From: a bacterium
GTDB lineage: Bacteria > Campylobacterota > Campylobacteria > Campylobacterales > Sulfurimonadaceae
Direction of reading: 5' to 3'
DNA length: 34,171 bases
NCBI GenBank assembly: GCA_018824305.1
Contig: JAHJGM010000058.1
Coordinates: 1-34,171 of the forward strand
Shown here: one piece after another, positions 1 through 7,255 of the stretch
Position numbering within the stretch: position 1 is the first letter of the stretch
Layout: each line of letters opens with the position of its first letter
Notes under the pieces: model-generated
Seen by the model: only the letters and a program-made list of their open reading frames with translations
What the model was told of the DNA's origin: nothing
The model's database searches: none
Program-made: the position numbers and the translations under genes

Positions 1-2
1 AA

Positions 3-125
3 GTTGAAGATTTATTAGTAGTTAATCCCGTATTACTTAAAAAAGATTTATTGATAAATAATAAAATTTTAAATAGGGCTAAATATGAAAGTTTCACTCA
101 AAACTGTACCACATATATCAAGTAA
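3..125 (+). CDS. Possible 3' end of an upstream gene (partial)
   Basis: Only one forward frame stays open from the window edge, reading about 40 residues to a TAA at 123-125. The reading is Leu/Lys-rich (LLVVNPVLLKKDLL) and would overlap the start of the next gene by about 40 bases. I do not recognise it. The overlap is larger than the other junctions in this window, so it may be a chance open stretch rather than a real gene end. Confidence 0.25.
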   Translation, partial: VEDLLVVNPVLLKKDLLINNKILNRAKYESFTQNCTTYIK

Positions 126-636
126 AATAGCGATAGATTTAAATAAAAGTGGTGTTGTTACTATGACAAAAGGTCTTGAAGCAGTAGCACATGAAGCAGA
201 GCAAGTTTTAGTAAAAAATATTAAACAAGAGATGGCTTTAGAAGAGAAAGTCCACGAGATCGTCGATGATAATGAGGATCAGATTGAGTTTTATCTTGCA
301 GATGAGCGCCAACTCTTCTTTATGATAAAGAAAAAACTTGCTCCGGAATTCGGAGTTATTTTAAACTATGAAGAACGCTATTCAGACTTGTCCCATAAAA
401 TTTTAGATGAGCTTTATGAAGAGGATTTGATCCATTTTGACGTGACAGAAAATCGTGTTAAAAATATTATTTACAATTCGATAACATCATTCATCGCAGA
501 TAATGACGAGATTGAAAATGCAGTAAAAGACAAGATCTCTTCATATAAGCGCACTATTATTCCGGGTACAGATGATTATGAGATACTTTATGAGAAACTT
601 TTTCATGAAGAGCTGCAAAGAAGAGGAATGGCATGA
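85..636 (+). CDS. DUF507 family protein
   Basis: A 183-residue soluble protein, rich in acidic residues and predicted mostly helical. Its pattern matches the DUF507 family: N-terminal KVSLKTVPHISSKIAIDL, then repeated E/K helices and a C-terminal RTIIPGTDDYEILYEKLF stretch. DUF507 has no established biochemical role that I know of. The ATG is preceded by AGGG at about 8 bases. The stop codon overlaps the carA start (ATGATG at 633-638), so the two genes are translationally coupled and probably cotranscribed. The length looks complete. Family assignment is by recognition only; function is unknown. Confidence 0.8.
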   Translation: MKVSLKTVPHISSKIAIDLNKSGVVTMTKGLEAVAHEAEQVLVKNIKQEMALEEKVHEIVDDNEDQIEFYLADERQLFFMIKKKLAPEFGVILNYEERYSDLSHKILDELYEEDLIHFDVTENRVKNIIYNSITSFIADNDEIENAVKDKISSYKRTIIPGTDDYEILYEKLFHEELQRRGMA

Positions 637-1769
637 TGCAAAAAGTTTGGTTATATCTAGAAAATGGGACTTTTTTAGAGGCTAACAGTTTTGGAGCGAA
701 CACGACAAATGTAGGGGAAATAGTTTTCAATACCTCTATGAGTGGGTATCAAGAGATTATGTCTGACCCTTCGTATGCAGGTCAGTTCGTTACATTTACA
801 ATGACAGAGATAGGCAATGTCGGTGTAAATGATGAAGATATGGAGAGCAGATCAGCTCATGCCAAGGGTATGATCGTCCGTCAGTATCAAGACCGCTATT
901 CAAACTTTAGAGCAGAGGGTTCTCTTTCAGACTTTCTAAAAAAACACAATGTTATGGGGATCTGCGACATCGATACAAGATATTTGACAAAGATGATCAG
1001 GGAGCAGGGCTCGATGATGATGGTCGCTTCGACGGAAGTAAGTGATAAAGATGCTCTTAAAAAGATTTTAGAAAGCTCTCCTCGCATCGAAGATGTCAAC
1101 TATATCGAGCAAGTAAGTACTAAAGAGAGTTATATCCATCAAAATGGGACTTATGATCCTTTTAACTTTAAATATAACGATGCTCCTGCGGTGCAGGCAA
1201 AAATAGTAGCGATAGATTTCGGTGTAAAAAGAAATATCTTAAATGAACTGACTCAAGCAGGGATGCAGGTCGAAGTGGTTCCAAATACTTTTAGCGGCGA
1301 TGAGCTGATAACAAGATACAAAAACAAAGAGATCGACGGTGTATTTTTATCAAACGGACCGGGTGATCCTCTTGTCTTAAAAGATGAACATGAACAGATA
1401 AAAAAACTGATAGCTGCAAAAGTGCCTATGTTCGGGATCTGTTTAGGGCATCAATTGCTTTCGATTTCACACGGTTATGACACGTTCAAATTAAAATTTG
1501 GACATCACGGCGGAAATCATCCTGTTAAAAACGAAAAAACGGGAGTAGTGGAGATCACAGCGCAAAATCATAACTATAATGTACCTGATAGAATTGTTGA
1601 AGTGGCAGAAGTCACTCACGTAAATCTTTTTGATGATACTATAGAAGGGCTCTTGTATAAAGACTCTCCGATATTTTCAGTACAGCATCACCCCGAATCA
1701 AGTCCGGGACCAAAAGAGAGCAGTTATATCTTTGGTGAATTCCTCTCACTTTTAAAATCTCAAAGATAA
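633..1769 (+). CDS. carA: Carbamoyl-phosphate synthase small subunit (glutaminase)
   Basis: CarA hydrolyses glutamine and channels ammonia to CarB, making carbamoyl phosphate for pyrimidines and arginine in the cytoplasm. The 378-residue length is typical. The N-terminal CarA domain (NTSMSGYQEIMSDPSYAGQ) is followed by a class I glutamine amidotransferase domain. Its nucleophile is Cys270 in FGICLGHQLL, and its other catalytic residues are His353 and Glu355 in HHPESSPGP. FGHHGGNHPV is also conserved. Start could be ATG 633 or ATG 636; both sit just after AAGAGGAA at 621-628 and overlap the DUF507 stop. carB is not in the window. A hairpin overlaps the stop codon. Confidence 0.96.
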   Translation: MMQKVWLYLENGTFLEANSFGANTTNVGEIVFNTSMSGYQEIMSDPSYAGQFVTFTMTEIGNVGVNDEDMESRSAHAKGMIVRQYQDRYSNFRAEGSLSDFLKKHNVMGICDIDTRYLTKMIREQGSMMMVASTEVSDKDALKKILESSPRIEDVNYIEQVSTKESYIHQNGTYDPFNFKYNDAPAVQAKIVAIDFGVKRNILNELTQAGMQVEVVPNTFSGDELITRYKNKEIDGVFLSNGPGDPLVLKDEHEQIKKLIAAKVPMFGICLGHQLLSISHGYDTFKLKFGHHGGNHPVKNEKTGVVEITAQNHNYNVPDRIVEVAEVTHVNLFDDTIEGLLYKDSPIFSVQHHPESSPGPKESSYIFGEFLSLLKSQR

Positions 1770-1786
1770 GAGCTATTTGCTCTTTT
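1768..1786 (+). terminator. Hairpin overlapping the carA stop codon
   Basis: AAGAGC at 1768-1773 pairs with GCTCTT at 1779-1784 across a TATTT loop, followed by only two more T. The left arm contains part of the carA TAA stop. The short T tail makes termination strength uncertain. Confidence 0.45.
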
Positions 1787-1820
1787 GGGATAACACTTAA
1801 CAAAAAATTAACACTCAGCC

Positions 1821-1828
1821 GATAAAAT
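1821..1828 (+). promoter_or_regulatory. Possible -10 box for the TauE/SafE-like gene
   Basis: GATAAAAT lies about 14 bases before the ATG at 1842, in an AT-rich stretch with TTAACA runs upstream. It resembles a sigma-70 -10 box of Campylobacterota, which rely little on a -35 box. The leader would be very short. Confidence 0.3.
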
Positions 1829-1841
1829 CATACAAAAAGAA

Positions 1842-2645
1842 ATGATCATTATGAATAGTATAGAACTGACAGCAATCATTAGTTTCGCTTTCCTTGGCTC
1901 CATCGGGCATTGTATCGGTATGTGTGGCGGATTTATCATGACATATACTATGGCAAAAGTAAAACCTACCGATTCTAAATTCGTTCAATCACTCTATCAC
2001 TTATCATATAATCTCGGACGTGTCGCTACATACACGGTTCTTGGGGCACTCTTTGGTTATTTCGGCTCTTTATGGGAAATAAATCCGCTTGTTAGGTCTG
2101 TGATGTTTACGATCGCAGGTATATTAATGGTCGTCATGGGACTCTCTTTTGCAGGGAAACTAAAATTCTTAAACTCTATAGAGATACCTATAAGCAACTA
2201 CAGCTGGTTCAAAAGAATGTTTACTTATCAGATGAACTCCGGCAGCAAAAGCAGTTTTTTTATTCTCGGTATGCTAAATGGACTTCTTCCGTGTGGGCTG
2301 GTCTATACGATGCTGGTAACAGCAACGACCACATCGTCTGCATTTTACGGGGCTTTGGTCATGTTTGTTTTTGGTATCTTCACTATCCCGACACTTTTTA
2401 CTTTTGCTTTTGCGATCAGCCTGTTTTCAGGTCAAAAATTTCGTTCACTGATGATCCAGTTGGCGGCATTGACTGTTATCATCTTTGGTATTTGGACAAT
2501 ATACAAAGCATATCTGCAATTTGACTATTGGTACAATACAAAGGATGAAGTCCAAAAAGTAGAATCCACACAAATGAAATGTGGACCTGCGATGAAATGT
2601 GCACCCGGAAAATGCGGTACAGGAAAATGTGGTTCTAAAGAGTGA
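1842..2645 (+). CDS. TauE/SafE-like (DsbD_2-type) membrane protein with Cys-rich tail
   Basis: A 267-residue inner-membrane protein with about six hydrophobic segments. The paired signatures GHCIGMCGGF near the N terminus and NGLLPCGLVYTML in the second half are typical of the DsbD_2/UreH-like branch of the TauE/SafE group. Members are often placed near cbb3 oxidase genes and are suspected of heavy-metal, probably copper, handling. The last 23 residues hold four Cys (247, 253, 258, 263) in MKC/GKCG repeats, which look like a soft-metal-binding tail. ccoN follows 180 bases downstream. The start is ATG 1842; in-frame ATG 1851 is an alternative. The substrate is inferred, not shown. Confidence 0.8.
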   Translation: MIIMNSIELTAIISFAFLGSIGHCIGMCGGFIMTYTMAKVKPTDSKFVQSLYHLSYNLGRVATYTVLGALFGYFGSLWEINPLVRSVMFTIAGILMVVMGLSFAGKLKFLNSIEIPISNYSWFKRMFTYQMNSGSKSSFFILGMLNGLLPCGLVYTMLVTATTTSSAFYGALVMFVFGIFTIPTLFTFAFAISLFSGQKFRSLMIQLAALTVIIFGIWTIYKAYLQFDYWYNTKDEVQKVESTQMKCGPAMKCAPGKCGTGKCGSKE

Positions 2646-2646
2646 C

Positions 2647-2670
2647 ATTTTTGTATCGTGTTACAAAAAT
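2647..2670 (+). terminator. AT-rich hairpin after the TauE/SafE-like gene
   Basis: ATTTTTGTA (2647-2655) and TACAAAAAT (2662-2670) form a perfect 9-bp inverted repeat with a 6-base loop, directly after the stop codon. No clean T tract follows, so it may be a weak terminator, a 3'-end stabiliser or a binding site. Confidence 0.4.
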
Positions 2671-2750
2671 ATACAAAAATATTAAAACTTCCTTAATTTT
2701 TATTCCTATAAAATAATTGCAACTAAATAATTAAATTTTTATATTTCTTC

Positions 2751-2759
2751 TGCTATGAT
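2751..2759 (+). promoter_or_regulatory. Extended -10 promoter of the cco operon
   Basis: TGC followed by TATGAT at 2754-2759 forms an extended -10 element. Upstream is a long AT-rich stretch, as is usual for Campylobacterota sigma-70 promoters. The predicted start of transcription near 2766 lies just before the large palindrome listed next. Confidence 0.45.
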
Positions 2760-2762
2760 GAC

Positions 2763-2802
2763 AGCGTCTATAGTCTATACACGGTGTATAGATTGTTACG
2801 CT
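2763..2802 (+). promoter_or_regulatory. Palindromic operator or leader stem-loop upstream of ccoN
   Basis: TCTATACAC (2774-2782), one G, then GTGTATAGA (2784-2792) make a perfect 19-bp palindrome. A second pair of arms, AGCGT (2763-2767) and ACGCT (2798-2802), encloses it. The element sits between the likely -10 box and the ccoN ribosome-binding site. It could therefore be a dimeric repressor operator or an RNA hairpin in the leader. It is not an FNR box (TTGAT-N4-ATCAA). Confidence 0.5.
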
Positions 2803-2825
2803 TTGAATCTTTAAGGAGGCTATAT

Positions 2826-4325
2826 ATGGAAAATCGTCCATTAGAGTATGACTATACAGTTGCTAAGATGTTCATGTTTACAACAGTTCTATTAGGCTTT
2901 GTAGGTATGCTTATCGGTGTAATTTTGGCTGCAGAGCTTGCTTTCCCTGGTGTTAATACAATATTAGGTGGGTTAGGTCTTAACGAATTTACAAACTTTA
3001 GTCGTTTACGTCCACTGCACACAGATGCAGTTATTTTTGGTTTCACGTTAAGTGGTATTTGGGCAACTTGGTATTACGTAGGGCAACGTGTTTTAAAAGT
3101 TTCAATGGCAGAATCTAAGGTACTAATGTTCCTTGGTAAACTACACTTCTGGTTATATTTGATCGGTGTTGTTGCTGTTGTTGTTTCTCTTTTTGCAGGT
3201 ATCACAACTTCAAAAGAGTATGCTGAATTTGAGTGGCCTATCGATATCGCTATCGTTGTTGTATGGGTACTTTGGGGATTAGGTATATTCGGTCTTATCG
3301 GTATTCGTCGTGAAAGATCACTGTATATCTCAGTTTGGTATTACATCGCTTCTTTCTTAGGTATAGCAATGCTTTATCTATTCAACAATATGGAAATACC
3401 TACAATGCTTGCAACATCACCGGCTGGTGAAACAGGTATAGGTGCATGGTATCACTCGATCTCTATGTATTCAGGTACAAATGATGCGTTGGTACAATGG
3501 TGGTATGGACACAATGCTGTTGCATTCGGTTTTACTGTTCCTATCGTTGCGATGATCTATTACTTCCTTCCAAAAGAGTCTGGTCAAGCAGTTTATTCAT
3601 ATAAACTTTCTTTACTTTCTTTCTGGGGATTGATGTTTGTTTATTTATGGGCTGGTGGACACCACCTTCTTTTCTCTACTGTACCTGACTGGATGCAAAC
3701 TATGGGATCTGTTTTCTCTGTAGTTCTTATCTTGCCATCTTGGGGTAGTGCTATAAACATGCTTCTAACGATGAAGGGTGAGTGGCAACAAGTTGCAACG
3801 TCTCCGTTAATCAAGTTCATGATCTTAGCTTCAACTTTCTATATGTTCTCAACATTAGAAGGACCGATTCAAGCTATCAAATCTGTAAACGCTATCGCTC
3901 ACTTTACTGACTGGATTATCGGTCACGTTCATGATGGTGTTCTTGGTTGGGTTGGATTTATGATTATGTCTGCACTTTTCCATATGGCTCCACGTGTATT
4001 TAAACGTGAACTATATTCAAAATCATTAATGGCAGCACAATTCTGGATTCAAACATTAGGTGTTGTTTTATACTTCACTTCTATGTGGATCGCTGGTATT
4101 ACTCAAGGTATGATGTGGCGTGCTCACGATGAATACGGTAACTTAGCTTACTCATTTATCGATACAGTTACTGCTCTTCACCCATACTATACAATTCGTG
4201 CGGTTGGTGGTGCTTTATACCTAGTAGGTTTCTTGATGTTCGCTTGGAATATCTATAAAACTATGACAGCTGGTCGTCGTGTTGAAGAGAGCGAGTTACA
4301 AAACGCTTCTCCTATGGCAGCGTAG
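2826..4325 (+). CDS. ccoN: cbb3-type cytochrome c oxidase subunit I
   Basis: CcoN is the catalytic, membrane-embedded subunit that reduces O2 to water and pumps protons, serving high-affinity respiration. The 499-residue protein has about 12 membrane helices. Metal ligands are visible: His65 (LHTDAV) and His369 for the low-spin haem b, His229 (GHNAVAFGF), His279 and His280 (GGHHLLFSTVPDWMQ) for CuB, and His367 (GHVHDGVLG) for haem b3. The start is ATG 2826, set by a strong AAGGAGG at 2813-2819. An in-frame GTG at 2784 would add 14 residues but lies inside the leader palindrome. It is the first gene of ccoNOQP. Confidence 0.97.
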   Translation: MENRPLEYDYTVAKMFMFTTVLLGFVGMLIGVILAAELAFPGVNTILGGLGLNEFTNFSRLRPLHTDAVIFGFTLSGIWATWYYVGQRVLKVSMAESKVLMFLGKLHFWLYLIGVVAVVVSLFAGITTSKEYAEFEWPIDIAIVVVWVLWGLGIFGLIGIRRERSLYISVWYYIASFLGIAMLYLFNNMEIPTMLATSPAGETGIGAWYHSISMYSGTNDALVQWWYGHNAVAFGFTVPIVAMIYYFLPKESGQAVYSYKLSLLSFWGLMFVYLWAGGHHLLFSTVPDWMQTMGSVFSVVLILPSWGSAINMLLTMKGEWQQVATSPLIKFMILASTFYMFSTLEGPIQAIKSVNAIAHFTDWIIGHVHDGVLGWVGFMIMSALFHMAPRVFKRELYSKSLMAAQFWIQTLGVVLYFTSMWIAGITQGMMWRAHDEYGNLAYSFIDTVTALHPYYTIRAVGGALYLVGFLMFAWNIYKTMTAGRRVEESELQNASPMAA

Positions 4326-4345
4326 AAAGAAGGGGGGAAAATAAT

Positions 4346-5038
4346 ATGTTTCATTGGTTAGAAAAACATCCGTTCTTTTTTGCGGTAGGTGTGTTTTTAG
4401 TAATTGCGTTCGCAGGTCTAGTAGAAATACTTCCAAACTTTGCTCAAGCGGCTCAGCCGGTAGTTGGTACTAAACCATATACTGTGCTAGAGATGGCTGG
4501 TCGTGAAGTCTATATCAAAAATAGCTGTAATGCTTGTCATTCACAACTTATTCGTCCATTTAAAGCTGAAACTGATCGTTACGGTCACTACTCTTTAAGC
4601 GGTGAATATGCTTATGATCGTCCATTCCTTTGGGGTTCAAAACGTACAGGTCCGGATCTTCACCGTGTCGGTAATTATCGTACTACCGACTGGCATGAAA
4701 ATCACATGAAAGATCCTGCCGGTGTTGTTCCTGGTTCAGTTATGCCAGCATACGCTTGGATGTTTACAAATTTAGCTGATATTGATACTGCTTATGCAGA
4801 TCAGTTAACAAATGCACAATTTTTCAGTGTTCCATATAACAAACCTGTACCTATGAAAGATGGTAGTACAGTTACAGTTAAAATGGCAAATTCAGTAGCG
4901 GAGGCAAATGCAATGGCTTTAGCTGAAGCAAAAGCTATCACTGCTGATATGAAAGATAAAGATGTTCAAGATATGGTTGCTGCAGGTAAAATTCCTGAGA
5001 TCGTAGCTTTAATTGCATATTTAAACTGTTTAAAATAG
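4346..5038 (+). CDS. ccoO: cbb3-type cytochrome c oxidase subunit II (monohaem cytochrome c)
   Basis: CcoO passes electrons from CcoP to the CcoN active site. The 230-residue protein begins with one membrane anchor (about residues 10-32) and then a periplasmic cytochrome c domain. The haem attachment site is CNACH at residues 61-65 in the family pattern GREVYIKNSCNACHSQLIRP. The GSVMPAYAW segment provides the probable Met ligand, and KRTGPDLHRVG is also conserved. An Ala/Lys/Asp-rich insertion (about residues 185-215) precedes the C-terminal helix. GAAGGGGGG-type Shine-Dalgarno sequence precedes the ATG. It lies 20 bases after ccoN and 9 bases before ccoQ. Confidence 0.97.
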   Translation: MFHWLEKHPFFFAVGVFLVIAFAGLVEILPNFAQAAQPVVGTKPYTVLEMAGREVYIKNSCNACHSQLIRPFKAETDRYGHYSLSGEYAYDRPFLWGSKRTGPDLHRVGNYRTTDWHENHMKDPAGVVPGSVMPAYAWMFTNLADIDTAYADQLTNAQFFSVPYNKPVPMKDGSTVTVKMANSVAEANAMALAEAKAITADMKDKDVQDMVAAGKIPEIVALIAYLNCLK

Positions 5039-5047
5039 GGGTCTAAA

Positions 5048-5251
5048 GTGGATATTGCTCAGCTTCAAGGATATGCTTATTTTGCACTAGTCGTGTTTAT
5101 GGTAGTTATTCTTTATAGTTATATTTACCATCTATATAGCAGTGAAAAAAAAGGTATTAAAGATTTTGAGAAGTATGGCAATATTGCTTTAAATGATGAG
5201 ATCGACGATGCTCCGGTAGAAGAGATCTCTAAAGATGAAAAAAATAAGTAG
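5048..5251 (+). CDS. ccoQ: cbb3 oxidase small subunit CcoQ
   Basis: A 67-residue protein with one hydrophobic segment (YAYFALVVFMVVILYSYIYHLY) followed by a charged cytoplasmic tail ending in Lys. CcoQ stabilises the interaction of CcoP with CcoNO. Identity rests on size, topology and position between ccoO and ccoP. The start codon is GTG 5048, supported by AGGGG just upstream and by the lack of a better candidate. The tail (KKGIKDFEKYGNIALNDE) resembles the FixQ form. Confidence 0.88.
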   Translation: MDIAQLQGYAYFALVVFMVVILYSYIYHLYSSEKKGIKDFEKYGNIALNDEIDDAPVEEISKDEKNK

Positions 5252-5260
5252 GAGGCATAT

Positions 5261-6220
5261 ATGAATAAGCTTTATTTGGCAGGTGTAGTATTTGTTGCTG
5301 CGATGCTAGGTTTTACATATGTTGCAATGGATATCAAGGGTGGTTTGAATGGTGACATAGTCAACATGCTAGCTATTCTTGGTGCTATCGCACTTGTAAT
5401 CGTTACAGTTTTCGTTGTTACTAAATATGTTCGCCAAATGCAATCAGACACTGCTGGCGGTGAACTTGCAGAAGAAAAATGGGATGACATAGGCGAATAT
5501 AAAAACCCACTTCCAATGGGATGGGCACTAATATATTTAGGAATGTTAGTTTGGGCAGGATGGTACTATTTAGCTGGTTATCCGGTAAATGCATACTCTC
5601 AAATCGGTGAATATAATGAAGATTCAGCTGTAGCAAATGCTAAGTTTGAAAAGAAATATGCAAACTTAAGCCAAGAAGAACTACACAACATGGGTGAGTC
5701 GGTATTTTTGGTTGATTGTGCTCCTTGTCACGGCCTTGCTGCTGATGGTATGGACGGCAAAGCGGCAAATCTTAACAAACGTGTAGATGCTAAATCTGTC
5801 GCTTATGTTGTAACACACGGTTCAAATAACGGTATCGCTGTACATGAAGAGATGACTAACGGTAAATTGGTTAAAACTACTAGTATGATGCCAAATCGTG
5901 ATGGATTATTTAATAGTAATACTGGTGCTTTGATCTCTGATGCTGAGATAGCGACTGTTGCAAAATATGTCGCTAACGGTATGAAGGGCGAGGGTGCTGA
6001 CATTTTTGCCGGTACATGTTCATCTTGTCACGGTGCAGATGGCAAAGGTATGGATTTTGTTGCTCCAAATGTAGCTGCGTTTACTCCGGCTTTTGTTGCT
6101 GACATGCTTTCACACGGTAAAAAAGGTGCTATAGGTACTATGCCAGCGTTTACTAATCTAAACGATACTCAAGTTAAAGCTGTATCTACTTATATCACAG
6201 ACATAAGTAAAGGAGAATAG
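5261..6220 (+). CDS. ccoP: cbb3-type cytochrome c oxidase subunit III (dihaem cytochrome c)
   Basis: CcoP accepts electrons from a cytochrome c or the bc1 complex and feeds CcoO. The 319-residue protein has hydrophobic segments at about residues 5-23, 34-55 and 86-107. Two periplasmic cytochrome c domains follow, with haem sites CAPCH (153-157) and CSSCH (253-257). Likely axial Met residues lie in SMMPNR (209-210) and TMPAF (293). The first pair of helices before the usual FixP anchor (KNPLPMGWALIYLGMLVWAGWYY) gives a longer membrane part than the classic rhizobial protein. AGGAGG precedes the ATG. Confidence 0.96.
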   Translation: MNKLYLAGVVFVAAMLGFTYVAMDIKGGLNGDIVNMLAILGAIALVIVTVFVVTKYVRQMQSDTAGGELAEEKWDDIGEYKNPLPMGWALIYLGMLVWAGWYYLAGYPVNAYSQIGEYNEDSAVANAKFEKKYANLSQEELHNMGESVFLVDCAPCHGLAADGMDGKAANLNKRVDAKSVAYVVTHGSNNGIAVHEEMTNGKLVKTTSMMPNRDGLFNSNTGALISDAEIATVAKYVANGMKGEGADIFAGTCSSCHGADGKGMDFVAPNVAAFTPAFVADMLSHGKKGAIGTMPAFTNLNDTQVKAVSTYITDISKGE

Positions 6221-6222
6221 TA

Positions 6223-6441
6223 ATGGATAATAATTTCAAAGGTTCTGGTGTATTTTCACTAGATGGAATTACAGGTATGTTAATAGCAACTGTTTTATTA
6301 CTAACTATCCTAGCAGGTTTGACTGTTTGGGGTTTAGGTGTTCAAAATGCTAACCAAACAAAATTCTATAAAGTTACTGATGAAAAATCTATCAAAATGA
6401 TAGATTCTACAAGCGACACTCATCGTGTCCTTGTAAACTAA
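6223..6441 (+). CDS. DUF4006 family small membrane protein
   Basis: A 72-residue protein with one central hydrophobic helix (GMLIATVLLLTILAGLTVWGLGV) and a polar C-terminal tail. Sequence and position directly after ccoP match the DUF4006 family, which I know from the same place in Campylobacterota oxidase operons. The start lies 3 bases after the ccoP stop with AAGGAG overlapping the ccoP end, so it is almost certainly cotranslated. It may be an accessory or assembly subunit of the cbb3 oxidase; that role is inferred from position only. Confidence 0.8.
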   Translation: MDNNFKGSGVFSLDGITGMLIATVLLLTILAGLTVWGLGVQNANQTKFYKVTDEKSIKMIDSTSDTHRVLVN

Positions 6442-6451
6442 GGAGTTAGTT

Positions 6452-6541
6452 ATGGACAAAATTTTAACAATCGGTATGGCTGTATTAGCAGTTGTTACTT
6501 TATGGGCAGTTCTTACGCCTAATCATTTATTCATAGGTTAA
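6452..6541 (+). CDS. 29-residue single-helix membrane peptide
   Basis: A short gene of 30 codons from ATG 6452 to TAA 6539-6541. It reads MDKILTIGMAVLAVVTLWAV, then LTPNHLFIG. Nearly all of it is one membrane helix with a short polar end. AAGGAG at 6440-6444 gives a good ribosome-binding site at proper spacing. The peptide fills an otherwise unused gap between the DUF4006 gene and the TPM-like gene. Size and location suggest a CcoH- or CydX-like oxidase accessory peptide. I recall a small protein at the same place in Campylobacter, but homology is not established here. Confidence 0.65.
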   Translation: MDKILTIGMAVLAVVTLWAVLTPNHLFIG

Positions 6542-6547
6542 TTAAAC

Positions 6548-7255
6548 TTGAATAAGTTTATTAGAGGGCTTTTTGCCCTCGTCCTCTCATTTAACGCTAT
6601 CTCTCCACTTAACGCAGAGTATTTATATAAAGATGAAGTCATATCAAACACGAAGCTTGCTCAAGATGTTGAAACAATGGGCAAAGAACTCCATGAAAAA
6701 ACTGGCATCGCTTTACGTCTTGTTGTAATCAAAGAACTGGACAATAATCAAACTATTGTCGATTACGAAAAAAACTTGGTTCAAAACTTTAATGAACCGA
6801 CTATATTATTGACGTTTTCCGAGATGAACCAAAAAGTCGATATACTGGCACGTCCTGAATCTTTATACAAGTACTTTGACAGAAAACAGGTGCTTTCACC
6901 TACTGCTACCGGTTTACAGGCATTTTTTATGGCTGTTTTCTTTAGCAGCAGTTATGATGACTTTAAAGAAAATGCTACAAACTATGGCGGCACTATCATC
7001 CCTATCCTTGCAGAAAAGGCAAAAGGCGAAGATATAATCAACAAGTACAGTGTGGCTCTTTTTAACGGCTATGCAGATATAGCCGAACAAGTGGCATCGT
7101 CTAAAAACGTCAAACTCGATAGTGCGATCGGTAATTCCAATCGCTATACTATCGAGATATTGAAGATTTTGTTTTATTCATTTATCTTGTATGTGATTTA
7201 TAAATATATAAAGATAAAATTCGATTTAAAGAAGAAAAGAAATGAAGAAAAATAG
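6548..7255 (+). CDS. Exported TPM-domain-like protein with C-terminal anchor
   Basis: A 235-residue protein with a signal peptide (cleavage probably after SPLNA at about residue 23). A periplasmic domain follows, then one C-terminal helix (about 204-222, ILKILFYSFILYVIYKYI) and a basic cytoplasmic tail. The domain pattern (TGIALRLVVIKELDNNQTIVDYEKNLVQ... ILLTFSEMNQKVDILA) resembles TPM domains, which follow a secreted hydrolase-like fold, but I see no sure active site. The start is TTG 6548, 6 bases after the peptide gene, with a weak ribosome-binding site. It overlaps the next gene by 14 bases. An oxidase maturation role is inferred from position. Confidence 0.7.
   Translation: MNKFIRGLFALVLSFNAISPLNAEYLYKDEVISNTKLAQDVETMGKELHEKTGIALRLVVIKELDNNQTIVDYEKNLVQNFNEPTILLTFSEMNQKVDILARPESLYKYFDRKQVLSPTATGLQAFFMAVFFSSSYDDFKENATNYGGTIIPILAEKAKGEDIINKYSVALFNGYADIAEQVASSKNVKLDSAIGNSNRYTIEILKILFYSFILYVIYKYIKIKFDLKKKRNEEK
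6564..6580 (+). other. Hairpin inside the start of the TPM-like gene
   Basis: GAGGGC (6564-6569) and GCCCTC (6575-6580) form a perfect 6-bp GC-rich stem with a five-T loop, 14 bases after the TTG start codon. No T tract follows the stem, so it is not a standard terminator. It could separate expression of the upstream oxidase genes from the downstream assembly and addBA genes. Confidence 0.4.

Noticed and set aside
2784-2825. ccoN starting at GTG 2784
   Set aside because: The 14 added residues are not like CcoN N termini, the GTG lies in the leader palindrome, and AAGGAGG fits ATG 2826 exactly.
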